From contig NZ_PVTR01000007.1 in the NCBI RefSeq assembly GCF_003003005.1, positions 1 through 64,000 on the forward strand: a stretch of 64,000 bases of DNA. Direction: 5' to 3'. Position numbers and translations under genes: made by a program. Source of the stretch: Mongoliibacter ruber (GTDB lineage Bacteria; Bacteroidota; Bacteroidia; Cytophagales; Cyclobacteriaceae). Shown here one piece after another: positions 1 through 8,613 of this stretch. Positions within the stretch are counted from its first letter, which is position 1; each line of letters starts with the position of its first letter. The notes below the pieces were generated by a model. That model was not told the DNA's origin, searched no databases, and saw nothing but the letters and a program-made list of their open reading frames with translations.

Positions 1-170
1 TTCGGATTTATGATTCTTGAGCTTATAGCTCAAAAGGGTTATTAAAAGTCCATATACGACAGAAATACCATTGAACACAGTAGAATAAAATAAAATAAAT
101 TAAGAACCTATGTGTATTGAAGGTCCTAAAGGCTTAAATGGCCATGAGTGAGGACACTCACGGCGGCGAA
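1..170 (+). repeat. Partial copy (A) of the 463-bp hairpin-rich repeat R1
   Basis: This matches positions 261-430 of the full copy at 228-690 almost base for base. It includes the 7-bp stem formed by TTGAGCT and AGCTCAA, and the 75-bp core that ends in GGCGGCGAA. The window edge cuts its left side. On the right the core runs directly into an octamer array instead of the two long hairpins seen in the full copies. No protein is assigned. Confidence 0.85.
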
Positions 171-227
171 GTTCGTCAATTCCCCAATTCGTCAGTTCCC
201 AAATTCATCATTTCATCGATTATTATT
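171..227. repeat. Octamer-unit array 1
   Basis: About seven degenerate 8-nt units of the form CARTTC plus two variable bases (CC, GT, AT or CA) follow each other without spacers. The same unit builds arrays at 691-787, 1253-1372, 1488-1570, 3830-3928, 4002-4093, 9537-9626, 56381-56428 and 56503-56632. Confidence 0.8.
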
Positions 228-690
228 GGTAAAGGTGATGCGTTATCCGAAGGCTGTGCCTTCGGATTTATGATTCTTGAGCTTATAGCTCAAAAGGGGT
301 ATTAAAAGTCCATATACGACAGAAATACCATTGAACACAGTAGAATAAAATAAAATAAATTAAGAACCTATGTGTATTGAAGGTCCTAAAGGCTTAAATG
401 GCCATGAGTGAGGACACTCACGGCGGCGAAATTGTTTCTGCTTTTTCTGACAAAAAAACCTTCGAGGTCCAAAAAAGACCTCAAAGGTTAGCAGTCCCTG
501 ACCTTTGGGGTTTCCAAAACCCCGAAGGTCTGGATGGAGGAAAAGGGTATGAAGAATCATTTAAGATTTACCGAACAAAAAATGTGTGGCAAAATCCCCT
601 ACACCCACAATCCGCCCAACTTTTAACATTTTTAACTTTTAACAATTAACTCCCCAACATTCGCCGGGGCAAGTTTTAACAATTTACAAC
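228..690. repeat. Full copy (B) of 463-bp repeat R1
   Basis: Nearly identical 463-bp copies lie at 790-1252 and 3367-3829. In order, this copy shows a 9-bp hairpin (ATCCGAAGG at 245-253 with its complement at 259-267), a 7-bp hairpin (277-283/287-293), a stem with an AGGA loop (405-420), a 13-bp stem with one mismatch (457-469/477-489), a 14-bp stem with one G-T pair (500-513/517-530), and an AT-rich leader with a CCCC/GGGG stem before an octamer array. So many hairpins suggest a structured non-coding or MITE-like element. An 83-codon reading frame at 398-649 is judged accidental. Confidence 0.85.
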
Positions 691-787
691 CAGTTCTTCA
701 GTTCATCAATTCATCAGTTCCCCAGTTCATCAGTTCCCCAGTTCCCCAATTCGTCAGTTCCCAAATTCATCATTTCATCGATTATTA
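691..787. repeat. Octamer-unit array 2
   Basis: Roughly twelve 8-nt units (CAGTTC or CAATTC plus TT, AT, CC or GT) run in perfect 8-nt register between R1 copies B and C. The last units degenerate to AAATTCAT, CATTTCAT and CGATTATT, the same ending as array 1. Confidence 0.85.
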
Positions 788-789
788 TT

Positions 790-1252
790 GGTAAAGGTGC
801 TGCGTTATCCGAAGGTTGTACCTTCGGATTTATGATTCTTGAGCTTATAGCTCAAAAGGGTTATTAAAAGTCCATATACGACAGAAATACCATTGAACAC
901 AGTAGAATAAAATAAAAAAAATTAAGAACCTATGCGTATTGAAGGTCCTAAACGTTTAAATGGCCATGAGTGAGGACACTCACGGCGGCAAAATTGTTTC
1001 TACTTTTTCTGACAAAAAAAACCTTCGAGGTCCAAAAAAGACCTCAAAGGTTAGCAGTCCCTGACCTTTGGGGTTTCCAAAACCCCGAAGGTCTGGATGG
1101 AGGAAAAGGGTATGAAGAATCATTTAAGATTTACCGAACATAAATGTGTGGCAAAATCCCCTACACCCACAATCCGCCCAACTTTTAACATTTTTAACTT
1201 TTAACAATTAACTCCCCAACATTCGCCGGGGCAAGTTTTAACAATTTACAAC
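790..1252. repeat. Full copy (C) of 463-bp repeat R1
   Basis: Colinear with the copy at 228-690, with scattered substitutions. An extra A in the A-run near 1013-1020 is balanced by a one-base loss near 1140, so the length stays 463 bp. The indel breaks the reading frame that stays open in the other two copies, while the hairpin arms are kept. This supports a non-coding element. Confidence 0.85.
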
Positions 1253-1372
1253 CAGTTCCCCAGTTCATCAATTCATCAGTTCATCAGTTCCCCAGTTCCC
1301 CAGTTCATCAATTCATCAGTTCGTCAATTCCCCAGTTCCCCAGTTCCCCAGTTCGTCGATTCATCAATCCAC
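1253..1372. repeat. Octamer-unit array 3
   Basis: About fifteen 8-nt units of the CARTTC-NN type. The array runs into a unique-looking spacer of about 60 bp (ATCAATCCACCAAACTGCAC onward) that recurs after the arrays ending at 1570, 3928 and 56428. Confidence 0.85.
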
Positions 1373-1690
1373 CAAACTGCACAAAGCGGATTACCCACAC
1401 ACTACCACAAACCCAACTTTTAACATTTTTAACTTTTAACAATTAACTCCCCAACATTCGCCGGGGCAAGTTTTAACAATTTACAACCAGTTCCCCAGTT
1501 CGTCAATTCACCAGTTCGTCAGTTCGTCAGTTCCCCAGTTCATCAGTTCGTCAATTCATCAATCCATCAAACTACACAAAGAGGATTACCCACACACTAC
1601 CACAAACCCAACTTTTAACATTTAACTTTTAACTATTACCCCCGCTGCGCCGCTGTTAGTGTCCTCACTAACAGCCTAAAACCTGCAACC
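1373..1690. repeat. Spacer, leader and array 4, ending in a hairpin module
   Basis: The conserved 60-bp spacer (ending in CACAAACCCAACTTTTAAC) and the AT-rich leader with its CCCC-AACATTCGC-CGGGG stem precede octamer array 4 (1488-1570). A second spacer follows, then a module at about 1645-1690 with the stem GTTAGTG TCCT CACTAAC. That module recurs with few changes at about 56173-56215. Array plus spacer plus leader forms a higher-order unit of roughly 235 bp. Confidence 0.75.
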
Positions 1691-1789
1691 AAACCCCTAT
1701 GAAAAAATCAAAATTAAGTCACAATGCAGCTTTAAACTAATTAACTCAGATCTTGGAGAAAATCTTGACCACTCTCAATACCCTCAGGC

Positions 1790-3004
1790 TTACCATTCAC
1801 TGGCCAATAGAAAATCACTGATATGCATATGTTTTACCCCCTGAATGGTGTCTTTAAAGAATTCATCCATGGTTACCACATATTTGGGATAGTGGTCCTC
1901 TATTGGCAGTAATGCTGAGAATTCCCTATCAATAGTTCCCTGACTTTCTAATTTGTATGAAACTTGAATATATACCTTCTTGTCCTTTTTTTCGGCCACA
2001 AAATCTATTTCTCTTTGATCAAATTTGCCTACGAAAACCTTGAAACCTCTTCGTTTTAGTTCCAGAAAAACCAAGTTTTCCAATACTCCCGAAATCATCC
2101 TATCCCTGTAGCCCATGGTAGCATAAAGCAAGGAAATATCAGCCAAATAAAATTTTTCTTGGGTTTTTAGTATTTCCTTTCCTTTTAAATCATACCTGGA
2201 AACCCGGTATAAAATAAAAGCTCCTTCAAGTGCTGACAGGTAGTTGTATACTGTGTTGATATCAATCTTTCGCTGTTGACTCTTGAAATAATCAGCTACA
2301 TTTTTACCTGAAAAAGTATTGCCCACATTGTCAAACACATATTGGATTACACGATTCAAAAGCTCAATGTCTCTGATTTTATGACGTTGAACTGTGTCTC
2401 TAAGGATAACAGAATCATAAATGTCACTGACTACTTTATCCGCTGTTTCCTGCTCATAGTCAGAGGTATGAATAACTGGGAACCCACCTTTTCTCAAATA
2501 TTCACTGAATAAAGAAAACTGAGTCACTGTAATTTCTGAATATAATTTCTTGAAGGCCAAAAACTCCACAAAAGATAAAGTAAACATCGGGATTTCAACA
2601 TATCGGCCTGCCAGGAAAGTCGCCAATTCTGAAGAAAGTAAATTTGAATTGGAACCTGTGATATAAATATCCACATCAAAGTCTACCATAAACGAATTGA
2701 CAGCCTTTTCCCAGTTTTCTACTTCTTGGATTTCATCAAATAACAAATAGGTTTTAGCAGAAGAAACAATCAGAGTTTTAATTTCCTGATACAGGCTGGA
2801 CGCAGTATTCAAATGTGAATTGGCAAAACTTTCAAAGTTTATAAAGATGATAGCTGAGTCTTCTACTCCTCTATGCTTTAACTCTTCTGTAAGCAGCTTT
2901 AAAACTGTAGATTTTCCAGAACGCCTAATTCCTGTAAGGATTTTTACTTGTGGTTTGCCTAGAAATTTTTTAAGCTGATCTATATATTGCTCTCTTCTAA
3001 CCAT
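1790..3004 (-). CDS. AAA ATPase with DUF4143 domain
   Basis: A 404-aa protein of the widespread bacterial and archaeal AAA_14/DUF4143 family, whose biological role is mostly unknown. A Walker A motif GIRRSGKST lies near residues 25-33 and a Walker B-like LLFDEIQEVE near residues 88-97. A winged-helix-like middle follows, and the C-terminal DUF4143 part (about residues 285-380) contains REIDFV, fitting its restriction-endonuclease-like fold. The ATG start at 3004 has no better upstream candidate. The gene stands alone between repeats at 1-1690 and 3108-4093, so it could be a mobile or recently inserted passenger. No substrate can be inferred. Confidence 0.85.
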   Translation of the reverse strand: MVRREQYIDQLKKFLGKPQVKILTGIRRSGKSTVLKLLTEELKHRGVEDSAIIFINFESFANSHLNTASSLYQEIKTLIVSSAKTYLLFDEIQEVENWEKAVNSFMVDFDVDIYITGSNSNLLSSELATFLAGRYVEIPMFTLSFVEFLAFKKLYSEITVTQFSLFSEYLRKGGFPVIHTSDYEQETADKVVSDIYDSVILRDTVQRHKIRDIELLNRVIQYVFDNVGNTFSGKNVADYFKSQQRKIDINTVYNYLSALEGAFILYRVSRYDLKGKEILKTQEKFYLADISLLYATMGYRDRMISGVLENLVFLELKRRGFKVFVGKFDQREIDFVAEKKDKKVYIQVSYKLESQGTIDREFSALLPIEDHYPKYVVTMDEFFKDTIQGVKHMHISDFLLASEW

Positions 3005-3107
3005 AATTTTATTATAACCCTAAAAATAATTTATTTTTGACACTTTTTAGGGTTATAACCATAAAAAATTGACGTAAAATTTAATGAAAGATATAGTATC
3101 AAGAATT

Positions 3108-3300
3108 GTAGAAATATGATTGAAATCGAAGTGTAACGTAGATCCCGAGAACGAAGAGAATCGGGATAAAATTAAGAACCTATGCGTATTGAAGGTCCTA
3201 AAGGCTTAAATGGCCATGAGTGAGGACACTCACGGCGGCGAAGGAAATAAAGTAGATATATTGTGGAAATACAGTAGAAATACAATAGAAATAAGTCTAA
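3108..3300. repeat. Repeat R2 copy 1 fused to R1 core fragment (E) and 11-mer units
   Basis: 3108-3167 matches the R2 element also found at about 36804-36886 and 42644-42725, with an ATCCCGA/TCGGGAT stem (3142-3148/3161-3167). At 3168 it changes directly into the 75-bp R1 core (3168-3242). From about 3262 come three units of 11 nt (RTAGAAATACA-like). The patchwork shows these modules recombine with one another. Confidence 0.75.
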
Positions 3301-3366
3301 GGACTAAAGCGAATTGATGCTCTTAATGCTTTTTTTTTATTTTAGGCCCTAAAAATTCCATTTGTT

Positions 3367-3829
3367 GGTAAAGGTGATGTGTTATCCGAAGGTTGTGCCT
3401 TCGGATTTATGATTCTTGAGCTTATAGCTCAAAAGGGTTATTAAAAGTCCAATTACGGCAGAAATACCATTGAACACAGTAGAATAAAATAAAAAAAATT
3501 AAGAACCTATGTGTATTGAAGGTCCTAAAGGCTTAAATGGCCATGAGTGAGGACACTCACGGCGGCGAAATTGTTTCTACTTTTTCTGACAAAAAAACCT
3601 TCGAGGTCCAAAAAAGACCTCAAAGGTTAGCAGTCCCTGACCTTTGGGGTTTCCAAAACCCCGAAGGTCTGGATGGAGGAAAAGGGTATGAAGAATCATT
3701 TAAGATTTACCGAACAAAAAATGTGTGGCGAAATCCCCTACACCCACAATCCGCCCAACTTTTAACATTTTTAACTTTTAACAATTAACTCCCCAACATT
3801 CGCCGGGGCAAGTTTTAACAATTTACAAC
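3367..3829. repeat. Full copy (D) of 463-bp repeat R1
   Basis: Third full copy, again exactly 463 bp, with all five hairpins of the copy at 228-690 and again followed by an octamer array. The reading frame at 3537-3788 differs from that at 398-649 by only a few residues, because the DNA itself is conserved. Confidence 0.85.
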
Positions 3830-4093
3830 CAGTTCTTCAGTTCTTCAGTTCATCAATTCATCAGTTCATCAATTCCCCAATTCTCCAGTTCCCCAGTTCA
3901 TCAGTTCATCGATTCATCAATCCACCAAACTGCACAAAGAGGATTACCCGCACACTACAACAAACCCAACTTTTAACCTTTAACCTTTTACAGCCTACAA
4001 CCAGTTCATCAATTCCCCAGTTCGTCAATTCATCAATTCCCCAGTTCATCAGTTCATCAGTTCATCGATTCATCAATTCGTCAGTTCCCCAGT
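3830..4093. repeat. Octamer arrays 5 and 6 with intervening spacer
   Basis: Array 5 (3830-3928) and array 6 (4002-4093) are separated by a shortened form of the conserved spacer, here with TTAACCTTTAACC instead of the longer leader. Units are the same 8-nt CARTTC-NN type. Confidence 0.8.
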
Positions 4094-4106
4094 AACCTAT
4101 ATCCCT

Positions 4107-4138
4107 AAAAAAGACCGCCTCTTTTAGAGAGACGGCTT
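4107..4138 (-). terminator. Rho-independent terminator of the LTD/HYR gene
   Basis: On the minus strand a GC-rich stem (arms at 4114-4122 and 4128-4136, 9 bp with a G-T pair) is followed by six T, 24 bases past the stop codon at 4162. Confidence 0.8.
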
Positions 4139-4161
4139 TAAAATGAATACAAGTTTATAAT

Positions 4162-6750
4162 TTACTTTTTGATCAGTCTGCCTTGAAGGAATTGGTGATT
4201 GACTTTTACCACCACATTGTAAAGTCCACTGCTCAGACCATCAAGCTGAATACTACGGGTAAAGCTTTGTTCTTCGAAGGACTCTTCGCTGAATACCAGC
4301 CTTCCTGCGGCATCAAAAATCCTGATTTCCACATTGGATTCACCTACAAGATTGACCAGTATATTGGTTTCGTGATTTGCAGGGTTGGGATAGATTTTGA
4401 AACCGTTTGAGATGATCTCTCTAAGAAGTTGATTCTCCAAATTAATTTCCGAATTAGCTGAAACCTGATCTTGATCTGACATGGTATCAAGATCAGAATG
4501 TTCGACATTTCCCTCTCCATTGGGTTCGTTATCATCGGCTAATCTATTATTGGTGTTTTTTCTTATGCTCAAGGTCACTGTTCTTTCCGCTACATTGCCA
4601 CTTGTATCTGTCGCTTTCAAAAGAATTGAATATGTACCGGCTGTATCATATACTGTACCTGGTTCAGGTGATTGAATGACACTTTCTATGGAGCAATTGT
4701 CAGAAATATTAGCATCTTCTCCTAGGTCAGTAAGAATATAAGTTTCGTCAGCCCCTAGGTTGATATTGATTCTTGGAAAATTTCGAATAATTGGTGCTGT
4801 TTCATCCAATACAGTTACTTTAATTCTTGTTTCTCCTGTATTGCCATCACTATCAATTGCTTTAAAACTTACCGTTTGCTCTCCTAAGTCCGCACAGGTA
4901 AAGAGGGATTTTTCCAATTCTCTGCTGACAATTCTATTGGAGCAATTTGTAAAAGACCCATCATCCACTTGATTTACCTTTAGAGAAGCTGTTCCGTTTC
5001 TGTCCAGTACCAAGATCATATCTTTTGCTTTGGCTTCTACACATCCCTCTTCCCTATTTACAATAACTGTAACTGTAGCTTCAGCCGAATTTTCATTTCC
5101 AGAAAGATCTACCACAGTAAGGATAACCATATTCTCGCCTTCATCATCTTCGGTAAATAAGGTTTTATCTAAAGTTTTGGAGGCTATTCCACAATTATCA
5201 AATGATCCATCATCAATTTCTCCGGAACTTAAAGTGTAAGATCCTCCAGGCTGAAGTTCGATGATGGCATTTTTTGTAAATACCTCAGGTGCTTCATCAT
5301 CGGTTACTGTAATGGTCTGGATGGCTGTTTCGGCTTCGTTTCCATTAATATCTGTCACGTTCCAGATTATCGTGGTAATACCAACTGGAAATGGAGCACC
5401 CAATATTTCTCCGTCGCTTCTAACTCCTATAGGGTCATCTACTCCACAATTATCAGAAGCTGAAGCATTCAGATTAATTAAGGCGGTGCATAAAGCTGCT
5501 TCTGCTGAAACCGTTTGATCTTCTGCTGTAATTACAGGTAGCTCGATATCATTTACCGTAACTGTTTGTATAACTTCTTCCGCCTCATTTCCATTGATAT
5601 CGGTCACATTCCAGGTAATTGTGGTGACACCCACAGGATAGGGTGCATCTATAGGCTCACCGTCGGATCTGATTCCTATGGGTGCTCCTACTTCACAATT
5701 GTCCGAAGATGCAGCGAATATTTCAACGTTGGCCCAACATACCCCAAAGTCAGTATTTATCTCACTATCCCCGTTTGTTGTAATCACCGGGGCAATTTTA
5801 TCAATAACGTTTACATTAGCAACACAAGTAGATTCGTTACCTTCTAAATCTATGACAGTCAAGGTTACTGGAACACCTGTATAGCTTAATATACATGGGG
5901 CAAAAGCTGTTGCGCTATTTCTTGGTAAAGGATCGGCAATATTAAAATCTTCAAAATTATTATCCGTGTCCTGACATCCGTTACTTTTCCTGATTGCAGC
6001 AGTTGTACTTGAAAGTGTGGAAGTCGGAGAGGTCTCAAAACAATTTGCCGTACCGTATCCAATCAAATCTATAATTTGTGAACCTGAAGGACAACTGCCG
6101 GATTGGACGGTTGTTGTATTAGAAAGAAGCACTTTACCATTAGAGGCAGCCATATTAATAGTACCAACGGCATCGGGTGAGGGTAAATTTACAAATCCAC
6201 CACCACCAGCCGCTTGCTGAATCAAATAATAATGTCCGGATTGAATAGAGCCTGATAATTCAGTTACAACCCAAGAAGTACCCGTAGAGGAGGCATATTG
6301 CACAGACCATCCGGTTAAATCAACAGTGGTTGTACCACTGTTAAACAGTTCAATGAAATCATTTGTAAATATGGAACCACTAATTCCTCCCCCTCCATAA
6401 ACCTGACTTATGACTACATGTGTGACTGGCTCTTTACCGTCAATTATATCTTCACAACCAAAACTACTTTTGTCAATGGCAATTGATGCAATTTCACAAT
6501 TTTCTGTGGAACCATTGTAGATATCGGCGGCTGTAATGGTTGCAGTTCCATTTTGATCTAATTCTACGATAATGTCTTTACAAAAGGGTTCACAGGAATT
6601 ATGACCAGGTTCGATTTGTTGGTCACCTTTAGAGGCTATTAAATCTGTTTTTATATTCTTTAATAATTCAGTCGATGATTTTTCTGCTCTTAGCCCAAAT
6701 ACCCAAATAGCCTGGGTAAGCATCATAAGTATTAGTAATATTCTTTTCAT
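4162..6750 (-). CDS. Secreted LTD/HYR-repeat protein with type IX sorting domain
   Basis: An 862-aa secreted protein. An N-terminal signal peptide (MKRILLILMMLTQAIWVFG) comes first. A lamin-tail domain (about residues 110-275, with FIELFNSG and LTGWSV) follows, then a chain of HYR/Ig-like repeats (for example ITWNVTDINGNEAE twice). The tail from about residue 785 is a type IX secretion sorting domain (IYPNP...GLSSGLYNVVVK...GRLIKK). The protein is expected to be exported through the outer membrane and anchored or released; its ligand is unknown. The ATG at 6750 is chosen because it opens the signal peptide; a start 39 bases upstream is less likely. It lies 81 bases behind the subtilisin gene and may be co-transcribed with it. 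Confidence 0.88.
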   Translation of the reverse strand: MKRILLILMMLTQAIWVFGLRAEKSSTELLKNIKTDLIASKGDQQIEPGHNSCEPFCKDIIVELDQNGTATITAADIYNGSTENCEIASIAIDKSSFGCEDIIDGKEPVTHVVISQVYGGGGISGSIFTNDFIELFNSGTTTVDLTGWSVQYASSTGTSWVVTELSGSIQSGHYYLIQQAAGGGGFVNLPSPDAVGTINMAASNGKVLLSNTTTVQSGSCPSGSQIIDLIGYGTANCFETSPTSTLSSTTAAIRKSNGCQDTDNNFEDFNIADPLPRNSATAFAPCILSYTGVPVTLTVIDLEGNESTCVANVNVIDKIAPVITTNGDSEINTDFGVCWANVEIFAASSDNCEVGAPIGIRSDGEPIDAPYPVGVTTITWNVTDINGNEAEEVIQTVTVNDIELPVITAEDQTVSAEAALCTALINLNASASDNCGVDDPIGVRSDGEILGAPFPVGITTIIWNVTDINGNEAETAIQTITVTDDEAPEVFTKNAIIELQPGGSYTLSSGEIDDGSFDNCGIASKTLDKTLFTEDDEGENMVILTVVDLSGNENSAEATVTVIVNREEGCVEAKAKDMILVLDRNGTASLKVNQVDDGSFTNCSNRIVSRELEKSLFTCADLGEQTVSFKAIDSDGNTGETRIKVTVLDETAPIIRNFPRININLGADETYILTDLGEDANISDNCSIESVIQSPEPGTVYDTAGTYSILLKATDTSGNVAERTVTLSIRKNTNNRLADDNEPNGEGNVEHSDLDTMSDQDQVSANSEINLENQLLREIISNGFKIYPNPANHETNILVNLVGESNVEIRIFDAAGRLVFSEESFEEQSFTRSIQLDGLSSGLYNVVVKVNHQFLQGRLIKK

Positions 6751-6831
6751 GGCTTTAAAAGTTTGTGTTGAAAAATTATATATAGTCACAAATCCAACTT
6801 GAGTTGAATTTGTGACCTAGGTGATTAAAGT

Positions 6832-8463
6832 TTATTTAAAAATTGCCACTGCTTCATTGGAACATTCAGTGGTGCCGGACTTGCAGACTTTGTAGGTCCT
6901 TGGAGGTAGGTTTCTTCCGGATACCTCCAAAGTGACCCAATCTCTATTCTGAACAGTCATGATCAAACTGCCATCCTCGTAAATGTCCATTTGGCTATCA
7001 TTGACTATAAAAGGAGACCAATTCAAACTTACAAACCAGCGTTGGCCACTTCCTTTACCGACATTTATATTCAATTGGTATTGATCTGGATTCTCATAGT
7101 CGGCATTATCATTGGCTCCTTCCGAATTTAATAAGGAATAGATCAAGTTGTTGTTTGGGGATTCAGAAAAGCGGATGACGTTCTTGGTGGAGGTATTTCT
7201 TAAAAAGTCATAGACCTCATCCACACTTGCTGAAGGGTTTTGCTCCAAATATAAGGCTGCTACCCCAGCCACAATCGGGGCAGCAGCGCTGGTACCTCCA
7301 AAATATTCGAAATAACTGGAATTGCTCAAGGCAGAAGCTGTTTTCAGCATGTTTCCGGGAGCAAAAAGTTCAATACAAGACCCCCAATTGGAAAAGCCTG
7401 ACATTGTATCATCTATATTACTAGCACCAACCGCAAATACGGAAGGTGCACCAGCTGGTGTATAATTACAGGCATTATCGCTTTGGTTTCCAGCTGAAGC
7501 AATTAAGACTATCCCTTGATTTTTTATATTTATTAAGAAGTCTTCCCAAATGTCTACAATATCTTGATTGCCAGGTCCTCCAAAAGACATGTTAACTACT
7601 GTTGGTCCTTCTGCATAAGATGCAATAGAATCGAGAATTTGATAAAACTCAATTCCAGTAGCTACAGCTTCGCATCCTTCCGTCCAAGAGGGGAAAATAC
7701 GGCAGGATATCAGTTCAGCATCTTTAGCAACACCAAACCTATTCCCTCCAGCCAATCCGGCAACTGGCGTTCCATGATTCGAGCAATCTTCTAAAGCACT
7801 TTCATAAGATGTCCAACCAGCGGACACCCTGCCACCAAATTCTTCATGATCAGGATTGATACCCGAATCTATGATGAAAATTTTCACTCCTTTTCCTGTT
7901 GCAACCCGGTTAAATTCACCATCAAGCGGCAAAAGTCTTTGATCTATCCTGTCCTGACCCCAGTTGATTTGATTGGTTTCATTTTCATCTCCACTATCAT
8001 CATCCTTTGGCTCGTCTTTTTTAGGAGGCCTATTGCGTTGAAATGAAGGGTAGAGGTATATATCATTGTGGATGCTTTTGATTGAAGGGTCAAGTTTCAA
8101 TTTATTATATTCTTCTTCATTCAGGTGTACTCCAAAAATGGGTTTGACAGTTCCCATAGCCCTCAAGACTTTTTCTTCAGGGATATTGTATTTGGACAAC
8201 AGTTGGTTGGCCTCTCTTCTCATATTTTCTTTATTGGCAAAAAAGTCTCTGCTCTTCCTGAAATTGATTTTGTCATCGTGCAGCATGACGATATACTGTC
8301 CAGGTACAAAATCTGGGAGTGAAAATTGGCTTTGCATATCCAAAGAAAAAACTTCTTGGATTTTTTCCTGCTCCACATCCTGACATGAAAATAAAATAAT
8401 ACTGAAAATAATGGGCAAGCACCAAAAGCTAATTGATAATCTGTTTTTAATGGGATTTGACAT
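6832..8463 (-). CDS. Subtilisin-like (S8) serine protease lipoprotein
   Basis: A 543-aa peptidase S8 protein. A signal peptide with a lipobox (SIILFSC) suggests a lipid-anchored protein. An I9-type propeptide (PGQYIVML...) precedes the catalytic domain with Asp in IFIIDSGINPDH, His in NHGTPVAGLAGG and Ser in GGTSAAAPIVAG, so all three catalytic residues are present. The layout resembles proteinase K. An acidic linker (KKDEPKDDDSGDENE) separates propeptide and catalytic domain. The last about 90 residues form a beta-rich domain ending in AVAIFK and do not resemble a type IX sorting tail. Its neighbour at 4162-6750 may be a partner or substrate, which is inference. Confidence 0.9.
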   Translation of the reverse strand: MSNPIKNRLSISFWCLPIIFSIILFSCQDVEQEKIQEVFSLDMQSQFSLPDFVPGQYIVMLHDDKINFRKSRDFFANKENMRREANQLLSKYNIPEEKVLRAMGTVKPIFGVHLNEEEYNKLKLDPSIKSIHNDIYLYPSFQRNRPPKKDEPKDDDSGDENETNQINWGQDRIDQRLLPLDGEFNRVATGKGVKIFIIDSGINPDHEEFGGRVSAGWTSYESALEDCSNHGTPVAGLAGGNRFGVAKDAELISCRIFPSWTEGCEAVATGIEFYQILDSIASYAEGPTVVNMSFGGPGNQDIVDIWEDFLINIKNQGIVLIASAGNQSDNACNYTPAGAPSVFAVGASNIDDTMSGFSNWGSCIELFAPGNMLKTASALSNSSYFEYFGGTSAAAPIVAGVAALYLEQNPSASVDEVYDFLRNTSTKNVIRFSESPNNNLIYSLLNSEGANDNADYENPDQYQLNINVGKGSGQRWFVSLNWSPFIVNDSQMDIYEDGSLIMTVQNRDWVTLEVSGRNLPPRTYKVCKSGTTECSNEAVAIFK

Positions 8464-8613
8464 GATGGAGGTGTTTAAGTTTAAAATTGTTAAATAGTTA
8501 TTCTTGTGTATAAAATTTTAAAAACCGTCTTATTTGAAAAATAAACTTATTAGATATGGGTTTTTCACACAATACTACCAAAGTACTATTTTTGACTTTT
8601 TTGGAATAAAAAA

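Noticed and set aside
398-649. 83-codon reading frame in R1 copies at 398-649 and 3537-3788
   Set aside because: It spans the two long hairpins and the core, has no recognisable domain, and is broken by an indel in the third copy, so it is explained by conserved non-coding DNA.
171-4093. CRISPR array
   Set aside because: Units are 8 nt without spacers, not 25-40 nt repeats with unique spacers, and no cas genes are present.
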